Part shown: piece after piece, positions 1 to 5,021 of the stretch
How the letters are laid out: every line of letters starts with the position of its first letter
How positions within the stretch are numbered: the stretch's first letter is position 1
Assembly (NCBI GenBank): GCA_013288465.1
Contig: JABDBT010000053.1
Location: 1-17,232 of the forward strand
Direction: 5' to 3'
DNA from: Bacteroidota bacterium
Lineage (GTDB): Bacteria; Bacteroidota; Bacteroidia; Sphingobacteriales; Sphingobacteriaceae
Length of the DNA: 17,232 nt
The notes under the pieces: generated by a model
Told to the model about the DNA's origin: nothing
Seen by the model: only the letters and a program-made list of their open reading frames with translations
Databases searched by the model: none
Position numbers and translations under genes: made by a program

Positions 1-341
1 CCCAATTGGTTTGCAGCATAATGGCGTTAGGCGAACCCGATGCCAGCGGCCGCCGCTCGCCGGTTGAAACAGGCGAAACCATTGTGCTTGATGTTGACAT
101 GGTGATCAAAGCCGCCGGGCAAATGCCTTTTGAAGCATTAGTTGCCGGTAATGATTTGGGCCATTCATCCGGAAAGATCAGAACCGACGATAACGGCGTA
201 ACCAGCATTGCCGGTGTTTTTGCCGGGGGCGATTGCGTAAACGGCGGCAAAGAAGTAGTTGACGCGGTACAGGCCGGCAAAGACGGAGCGAAGGGGATAT
301 TGAATTATTTGGATATTGAGTCAATAGTCGATAGACCATAG
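1..341 (+). CDS. preT: PreT, dihydropyrimidine dehydrogenase FAD/NAD subunit, C-terminal part
   Basis: This is the 3' end of a gene that begins before the window; the reading frame is open from the first bases to TAG at 339-341. The protein belongs to the glutamate-synthase small-subunit-like FAD/NAD(P) oxidoreductases. The visible part carries the segment 'VIKAAGQMP' and the C-terminal FAD-contacting motif 'GVFAGGDCVNGG' followed by 'EVVDAVQAGKDGA', which is typical of this family. In the PreTA enzyme this subunit takes electrons from NAD(P)H and passes them to PreA, which reduces uracil or thymine in the cytoplasm. The preA gene immediately downstream makes the assignment firm, because the fold alone could also be a glutamate synthase beta subunit. 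The last five residues (IVDRP) and the stop codon lie inside a heptamer repeat array, so the native C-terminus seems to have been replaced or extended by repeat DNA. Confidence 0.88.
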   Translation, partial: QLVCSIMALGEPDASGRRSPVETGETIVLDVDMVIKAAGQMPFEALVAGNDLGHSSGKIRTDDNGVTSIAGVFAGGDCVNGGKEVVDAVQAGKDGAKGILNYLDIESIVDRP

Positions 342-389
342 TCCATAGATATTTAAACCATGGGCCATCGACTATGGACCATGGACTAT
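324..389. repeat. Inverted pair of heptamer tandem arrays between preT and preA
   Basis: Four 7-bp units run from 324 to 351 and match the consensus ATAGTCC at 6, 6, 7 and 4 of 7 positions. After a 10-bp spacer (352-361), four more units run from 362 to 389 in the opposite orientation; their reverse complements match at 5, 6, 6 and 7 of 7 counted from 362. The two arrays can pair: 331-348 against 372-389 matches at 16 of 18 positions, giving a hairpin that spans the preT stop codon and the region just ahead of preA. The periodicity is read directly from the sequence. The resemblance to heptanucleotide short tandem repeats of cyanobacteria is only an analogy. Confidence 0.8.
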
Positions 390-398
390 AACAAAACA

Positions 399-1667
399 AT
401 GGCAGACATATCAGCAGATTTTTTAGGTATTAAATCACCAAACCCATTTTGGCTGGCCAGTGCGCCGCCTACAGATAAGAGTTATAATGTGCTGCGCGCC
501 TTTGAGGCCGGTTGGGGCGGTGTAGTTTGGAAAACATTGGGCACACAGGTTAAAAATGTATCATCCCGGTATTCGGCGGTTGATTATAATGGCAGTCGGG
601 TAATGGGCTTCAACAATATTGAGCTGATATCCGACCGTCCGCTCGACATCAACCTGCGCGAGATCAGGGAAGTGCTAAAAGAGTTTCCCGATAGGGCGAT
701 GGTCGTGTCTTTAATGGCTGATAATACCCGCGAAAGCTGGCACGAGCTCATCAAAAAAGTGCAGGATACCGGCGCGCATGGTTTGGAACTGAACTTTGGT
801 TGCCCGCACGGCATGACCGAGCGGGGCATGGGCGCGGCAGTTGGGCAGGACCCCGAAATAGCCAAAATGGTAGTGGAGTGGGTAATGGAAATTGCCCAAA
901 TACCGGTAATCACCAAACTTACACCCAATGTACACTCGGTAGTGCCAACAGGTTTAGCCTCTGTAGCAGGCGGTACGGACGCGCTATCGCTGATCAATAC
1001 CATACAATCTGTAACCGGGATAGATCTGGATACCTTTATCCCGAACCCGAATGTTGGCGGTAAATCGGCATTTGGCGGTTATTGTGGCCCGGCCGTAAAG
1101 CCCATAGCGCTTAAAATGCTGGCGACCATCAGTCAGAACGAAATTACCCGAAAGGTACCTATATCGGGTATCGGCGGCATCAGTACGTGGAAGGATGCAG
1201 TTGAATTTATGCTGTTGGGCGCTTCAAACGTGCAGGTATGTACCGCGGTAATGAAACATGGCTTCAGGATAATTGAAGATATGTGCGAAGGCCTGAGCTA
1301 CTGGATGGACGATAAAGGCTTTAAAAAACTGGATGACTTTATCGGTAAATCCGTACCCGCGTTAACCAACTGGGAAGACCTTGATATTAACTACCATGTA
1401 GTAGCCAATATTAACCAGGACAAATGTGTGCATTGCGGCTTATGTTATATAGCCTGCGAAGATACTTCGCACCAGTCTATCAATTTATTGCATGGCAACC
1501 CGTATAATAAATATACTATTAAGGAAGAGGAATGCGTGGGCTGCAATTTATGTCAATTAGTTTGCCCAGTTGATGATTGTATTACCATGGTTGAACAACG
1601 CAAAGGCGATGAATACCTAAACTGGAAAGACTTTCAAAGGTTAGGTTTACCGTTGAATGATCATTGA
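399..1667 (+). CDS. preA: PreA, NAD-dependent dihydropyrimidine dehydrogenase catalytic/Fe-S subunit
   Basis: Predicted product is 422 aa, close to E. coli PreA in length and similar along its whole length. It reduces uracil and thymine to their 5,6-dihydro forms, the first step of reductive pyrimidine breakdown, together with PreT. The N-terminal part (about residues 1-310) is an FMN-binding dihydroorotate-dehydrogenase-like barrel with 'NFGCPHGM' holding the likely catalytic Cys135, and the phosphate-binding stretch 'ISGIGGISTWKDA'. The C-terminal part carries two 4Fe-4S ferredoxin motifs: C343-x2-C346-x2-C349-x3-C353 and C379-x2-C382-x2-C385-x3-C389. Three in-frame ATGs exist (360, 381, 399). 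I chose 399 because the protein then starts at 'MADISADFLGI', in line with the family, while the two earlier ones would add residues coded by the heptamer repeats. It follows preT by 57 bp, which fits one transcript. Confidence 0.94.
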   Translation: MADISADFLGIKSPNPFWLASAPPTDKSYNVLRAFEAGWGGVVWKTLGTQVKNVSSRYSAVDYNGSRVMGFNNIELISDRPLDINLREIREVLKEFPDRAMVVSLMADNTRESWHELIKKVQDTGAHGLELNFGCPHGMTERGMGAAVGQDPEIAKMVVEWVMEIAQIPVITKLTPNVHSVVPTGLASVAGGTDALSLINTIQSVTGIDLDTFIPNPNVGGKSAFGGYCGPAVKPIALKMLATISQNEITRKVPISGIGGISTWKDAVEFMLLGASNVQVCTAVMKHGFRIIEDMCEGLSYWMDDKGFKKLDDFIGKSVPALTNWEDLDINYHVVANINQDKCVHCGLCYIACEDTSHQSINLLHGNPYNKYTIKEEECVGCNLCQLVCPVDDCITMVEQRKGDEYLNWKDFQRLGLPLNDH

Positions 1668-1670
1668 TTA

Positions 1671-1698
1671 GTTGGCAGTAAGCAGTTTGCAGTTGTTA
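1671..1698. repeat. Heptamer tandem array after preA
   Basis: Four consecutive 7-bp units begin 4 bp after the preA stop: GTTGGCA, GTAAGCA, GTTTGCA and a degenerate GTTGTTA, consensus GTTNGCA. The sequence of the unit differs from the array upstream of preA but the period is the same. It lies just before the stem-loop at 1702-1737. Confidence 0.7.
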
Positions 1699-1701
1699 TA
1701 G

Positions 1702-1737
1702 GCGTTTAGTGATTGAATAAAGTCAATTGCTAAACGC
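1702..1737 (+). terminator. Stem-loop after preA, probable transcription terminator
   Basis: A 15-bp arm at 1702-1716 pairs with 1723-1737 around a 6-nt loop, with 13 Watson-Crick pairs and two G-U pairs. It sits 34 bp past the preA stop. There is no U-run directly after the stem, only an AT-rich stretch, so its efficiency as an intrinsic terminator is uncertain. Confidence 0.5.
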
Positions 1738-2283
1738 TGTATAAATAATATCAAAGAACGATCTCTCCAACCCGTAAAAAAACCAGTAAAATTCAGTTTT
1801 ATTTTTTTATGTGTTTTTTTGTTGAAGAATCAGGCGAAAAACGCCCTCGGAAACCCCGCAGAATGGCGGTTTATTATTAAAGATACGAAAAAATGCCCGC
1901 TTTTCAAAATTCAGTGTCCATATAGCTTTTTATAGCTAAAATACAGCTTAAAGCCAAGCAATACGCCCCCAAAATAGCACATTAAACCTTGCCGGTTATC
2001 TAATTAAAAACAAATGTTACAGGCCCCTAAACCATCATCTTAATGCGGCCTCTTGTTGCCTTAACTGTACCTCCAGTTGCCTTAAAACGCTATAACCGCA
2101 CCTGCTGTGCATATTAAACCGCCTCCAGCCACTATTGATAAAAGTATAATTGACAATTTTAATTTTCATATTAAAATCATAACTTACCTCTCAATTATTG
2201 GTGCCCTAAAAGTTGCCGGTGCAAACCGGGTATTGATAAATAATTATTATTAGCTTTATTTGCATTTATATATAACCCCTTGT
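1738..2283. other. Intergenic region upstream of the SusR-like gene
   Basis: I find no convincing coding sequence in these 546 bp. The stretch holds T-rich runs at about 1798-1831, a small GGCG/CGCC hairpin near 1833-1846, a pair of direct repeats GTTGCCTTAA at 2055-2064 and 2076-2085 (21 bp apart, with AACTG/CAGTT dyad arms between them), and a 5-bp stem closed by a GCAA tetraloop at 2216-2229. These could be regulatory sites for the downstream regulator gene, but nothing here proves that. Confidence 0.5.
2233..2262 (+). promoter_or_regulatory. Candidate Bacteroidota promoter for the SusR-like gene
   Basis: TTG at 2233-2235 is followed after 19 bp by TTTATTTG at 2255-2262. This matches five of six defined bases of the -7 consensus TAnnTTTG used by the primary sigma factor of Bacteroidota, with a TTG in the expected -33 position. 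It would give a short leader of about 15 nt before the ATG at 2284. The mismatch falls on the usually important A, so the call is weak. Confidence 0.3.
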
Positions 2284-3894
2284 ATGCGGAAATACCTGTT
2301 GTTGCTTTTACTGTTTATTCCGTGTATAGCATTTTCAGCTTCAAAAACTGATAGCCTTTTTGATGAGTTAAATCGCGAACTGGCTAATAAAAAAACCTAC
2401 GATCAAAACAAGGAACAAGCAATCCAAAAGCTTAAAAGATCGTTAAGGGCTACATCGCCCAATAATTTACAGGCGCAGTTTAGCATAAGCGCTAAACTTT
2501 ATGACCAGTACAAATCATTCCAGTATGATTCGGCTTATGTATATGTTACCAAAATGCAGGACATCAGCCGCCAGCTAAATGATAAGTCGAAGTACGACTA
2601 CAGCCGTATAAAGACCGGCTTTATCCTGCTTTCATCGGGGATGTTTAAGGAGACGTTTGATAATTTACGGGGGATAAATGTAAAATCGCTGGATGATAGC
2701 GTTAAAATTGAATATTACTCGCTGCTTACCCGTGCCTATTATGACCTGGCCAGTTATGATAACGATAAACATTACACGGTTGATTATAATGCACTCGCCA
2801 ATAAATATATTGATTCGGCAATAGCGTTAAGCAAGCCCGACTCGTACGACAAGATCTACTTTACCGGGTATAAGAAACTCAAAAATGGCCAGATAGCCCA
2901 ATCGGCAAGTGATTTTATTACGCTATTGGATCATCACCGGTTAACCATGCACCAGCAGGCTATTGTTGCATCAACCCTCAGTAATATTTACGCCACCACT
3001 CAAAACCACCAGCAGCGTATCGACCTGCTGATACGGGCAACTATTGCCGATATCAAAACATCGACCAAAGAAACCGTTGCCCTTTTTTGGTTAGCACAGT
3101 TGCTGTATAAAGATGGCGATATAGCCAATACCTACGTTTACCTGCAGGCCGCTCTTGACGATGCCGAGTTTTATGGCGCGAGGCAGCGTAAAATTCAGAT
3201 AGGTACATTGCTGCCCATCGTAGCGTCCGAAAAGCTGAACTATATTGAAGGCGAAAAAACCCGTTTCCTCATTTACCTGGGCTCAACTACAGCGCTGGCC
3301 TTATTGGTTATTGTTGTGTCGATCATGCTGTTTAAACAGCTCAACAAATTGAAAATTAAAGAGAAGATAATTGATGATAAAAATGTTCAGCTCGAAAAGA
3401 TAAACGAAAAATTAGTTGAAGGCACCAAGATAAAAGAAGAGTACATCGGCTACTTTTTTGATGTGATATCGGGGTATATTTTGCAGTTGGAAAAACTGAA
3501 GCGCGGTATCGACATGAAGCTGACCATTAAGAAGTATGACGATATTCAAATCATCATTGATAAGATCAACATTAAAAAAGACAGGGATAAGCTCTTTTAC
3601 ACCTTCGACCATGTATTCATCAAGATATTCCCCAATTTTATAACCGAATTTAATGCGTTGTTTAATAAGGAAGACCAGATATGGCCCAAAGAAGACGAAG
3701 TGCTTACCACCGACCTCCGCATATTCGCGTTGATACGGATGGGCATATCAGATACCGAAACCATTGCCAAAATACTGGAGTATTCCGAAAAAACCATCTA
3801 CGTATATAAAATGCGTATCAAAGCAAAAGCCCTCATCCCCGGCGAACAATTTGACCACAGCATCATGGAAATTAAAGCTGTTGATAGTAAATAG
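2284..3894 (+). CDS. SusR-like inner-membrane sensor and transcriptional regulator (DUF6377 type)
   Basis: Predicted product is 536 aa, about the length I recall for SusR of Bacteroides thetaiotaomicron. A signal peptide (hydrophobic run 'LLLLLLFIPCIAF', residues 5-17) is followed by a helical, TPR-like periplasmic region to about residue 320, one transmembrane helix at about 327-350, a charged coiled coil ('IKEKIIDDKNVQLEKINEKL') and a cytoplasmic segment. The C-terminus (about 475-515) is a LuxR-like helix-turn-helix with 'DLRIFALIRMGISDTETIAKIL' shape and 'SEKTIYVYKMRI' as probable recognition helix. The family is known to sense sugars in the periplasm and activate sus transcription from the membrane. 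Here it precedes a starch locus on the same strand, which supports that role; the ligand (maltose or longer) is inferred. I start at ATG 2284 rather than TTG 2260 because the signal peptide then begins properly with MRKY. Confidence 0.82.
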   Translation: MRKYLLLLLLFIPCIAFSASKTDSLFDELNRELANKKTYDQNKEQAIQKLKRSLRATSPNNLQAQFSISAKLYDQYKSFQYDSAYVYVTKMQDISRQLNDKSKYDYSRIKTGFILLSSGMFKETFDNLRGINVKSLDDSVKIEYYSLLTRAYYDLASYDNDKHYTVDYNALANKYIDSAIALSKPDSYDKIYFTGYKKLKNGQIAQSASDFITLLDHHRLTMHQQAIVASTLSNIYATTQNHQQRIDLLIRATIADIKTSTKETVALFWLAQLLYKDGDIANTYVYLQAALDDAEFYGARQRKIQIGTLLPIVASEKLNYIEGEKTRFLIYLGSTTALALLVIVVSIMLFKQLNKLKIKEKIIDDKNVQLEKINEKLVEGTKIKEEYIGYFFDVISGYILQLEKLKRGIDMKLTIKKYDDIQIIIDKINIKKDRDKLFYTFDHVFIKIFPNFITEFNALFNKEDQIWPKEDEVLTTDLRIFALIRMGISDTETIAKILEYSEKTIYVYKMRIKAKALIPGEQFDHSIMEIKAVDSK

Positions 3895-3932
3895 GTAGTA
3901 CCGCGGGTGCGTGGCGGTTGGCGGGTAGGGGC

Positions 3933-3984
3933 AGGCGTGGCAACCTCGTCGCTTTGCTAATGAAGCGAAAAGGTTGCCTCGCCT
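3933..3984. repeat. Imperfect 22-bp inverted repeat after the SusR-like gene
   Basis: Arms 3933-3954 and 3963-3984 match as reverse complements at 19 of 22 positions with an 8-nt loop. It begins 38 bp after the stop codon of the regulator gene. It could act as a terminator for that gene, though no T-run follows, or it could be a copy of a dispersed palindromic element. Confidence 0.65.
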
Positions 3985-4072
3985 CTGAATCCCACAACAC
4001 GGCCTTTGCCCGCAGACTCTTCGACGGGGCTCGGATCACAGGTGTTCAGAAGATTATGATTTGCAGATATAA

Positions 4073-4136
4073 ATTCCCCTCTTGACCGCGTGCCGCCTTA
4101 GCTTTAGCGGTGGCGGCACGCGGTCAAGAGGGGAAT
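4073..4136. repeat. Perfect 25-bp inverted repeat
   Basis: The arms 4073-4097 and 4112-4136 are exact reverse complements over 25 bp, separated by 14 nt. The inner part is very GC-rich (TGCCGCC/GGCGGCA) and the outer end reads ATTCCCCTCTTGACCGCG. A perfect dyad this long in a non-coding spacer points to a palindromic repeat element or a strong bidirectional terminator. Neither arm is followed by a T-run, which favours the element explanation. Confidence 0.85.
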
Positions 4137-4607
4137 CGCACAATTCCGCCTTCTTTTTGATTTTCCGAACAGCTATGAGTTAGTACACAAGCCATCAGCA
4201 CGCCCCCACATCCGCCCATCTACTCCCCAAAACCATTAACATTTTCACAACAAATCCCTCATAAATAACGTAAAATATATCAAATTCATAATTTTTAGCC
4301 CTAAAAAAACAGAAATTTCGATTATATTTTTTCAAACATCTTGTTTTTTAATTATTTGATTATCAATAACTTAAAAAATAAAAAGGGCGTTTTTATTTAA
4401 ATTTTTACTAAAAAAATAGGTTATCGGTTCAACTACCTACAAATTTGTGATGTTATTAAAGTTGTTGCATGGCTTAACGAGAATGCAATTTTTTAAAAGG
4501 CATCAATTTCAATAACAGTATAAACCAATTATATAATAAGCTTTCAGGGTAAAAACAACATTATAAATTAAGGGCATTAACGCCTGCAATATATTTTGAC
4601 ATATTAA

Positions 4608-4697
4608 AGGGCATCTTTAAAAACTCTCCCTTTCCTCTCTACCGGAGAGGAATTAAAGGTGAGGCTAACAAACAAAACGAGTTTGTAGAGATGCCCT
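4608..4697. repeat. 90-bp MITE-like element with terminal inverted repeats
   Basis: Terminal arms 4608-4626 and 4679-4697 match at 17 of 19 positions as inverted repeats, with AGGGCATCT/AGATGCCCT perfect at the ends. The interior contains a second dyad CCTCTC/GGAGAG and GTGAGG, similar in look to CTCTCC...GGAGAGG repeats that I remember as common between genes in Sphingobacteriaceae. The element sits in the AT-rich spacer upstream of susC. Whether it is mobile cannot be told from one copy; no clear target-site duplication is visible. Confidence 0.6.
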
Positions 4698-4752
4698 AAA
4701 AAAGTACAAATAAAATATACCTAATTGTACCATTAATATGTCTGATTTTACA

Positions 4753-4782
4753 TTTTGTTAAACTGCTTATAAAGTATTTTTA
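4753..4782 (+). promoter_or_regulatory. Candidate promoter for the sus operon
   Basis: TTTTG at 4753-4757 is followed after 17 bp by TATTTTTA at 4775-4782, a five-of-six match to the Bacteroidota -7 consensus TAnnTTTG. It would start a leader of about 230 nt before susC that includes the stem-loop at 4902-4923. No perfect -7 box occurs in the spacer, so this is only the best candidate I could find by eye. Confidence 0.25.
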
Positions 4783-4901
4783 TCGTAACCAATTAAAGGC
4801 TGTTTCAAGGCAGCAATTATTTTACCGAAATGCGATTAACTAATTAAATCTATCTATTAATTAAACCAAAGCGTATGTAAAAAGCTATACACTCAAAAAA
4901 A

Positions 4902-4923
4902 GGATCACGGCACAAGCTGATCC
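4902..4923 (+). promoter_or_regulatory. Small stem-loop in the susC leader
   Basis: GGATCA at 4902-4907 pairs with TGATCC at 4918-4923; inside it, GC at 4910-4911 can pair with GC at 4916-4917 around an ACAA loop, leaving a CG bulge. It lies about 100 nt before the susC start. It is not followed by a T-run, so it is more likely a leader structure than a terminator. Function is unknown. Confidence 0.35.
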
Positions 4924-5021
4924 GTACCCCAGATCAAAGTAATTTTTCACTATTAAGGCTTTACAATTAACTAACCAATTTAAAATCGGTAAAGCTTTAT
5001 TTCTATCAAACCAAAAAAAGT

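Larger units (their letters stand above)
3895..5021. other. 1.1-kb non-coding region between the SusR-like gene and susC
   Basis: No plausible gene is visible on either strand. The first 280 bp are GC-rich and carry two inverted repeats (3933-3984 and 4073-4136). The part after about 4210 is strongly AT-rich, with a third, hairpin-forming element at 4608-4697, a 10-bp palindrome ACAAATTTGT at 4439-4448 and a small stem-loop at 4902-4923. The contrast in base composition suggests that the first part is repeat or element-derived and the second part is the control region and leader of the sus genes. Confidence 0.6.

Noticed and set aside
324..389. CRISPR array
   Set aside because: The repeats are 7 bp, without spacers of regular length, and no cas gene is near.
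360..398. Longer N-terminus of PreA from ATG 360 or 381
   Set aside because: The extra residues are encoded by the heptamer repeat array and do not fit the start of PreA proteins; ATG 399 does.
584..1003. Minus-strand open frame inside preA
   Set aside because: It lies wholly within a well-supported gene, has no recognisable domain, and reflects the codon composition of the sense strand.
2260..2283. TTG start for the SusR-like gene
   Set aside because: It would put eight residues before a well-formed signal peptide that begins at ATG 2284, and it overlaps the candidate -7 box.
4073..4136. Attachment site or tRNA-like structure
   Set aside because: A single simple stem with a 14-nt loop has no cloverleaf, and no integrase gene is in the window.
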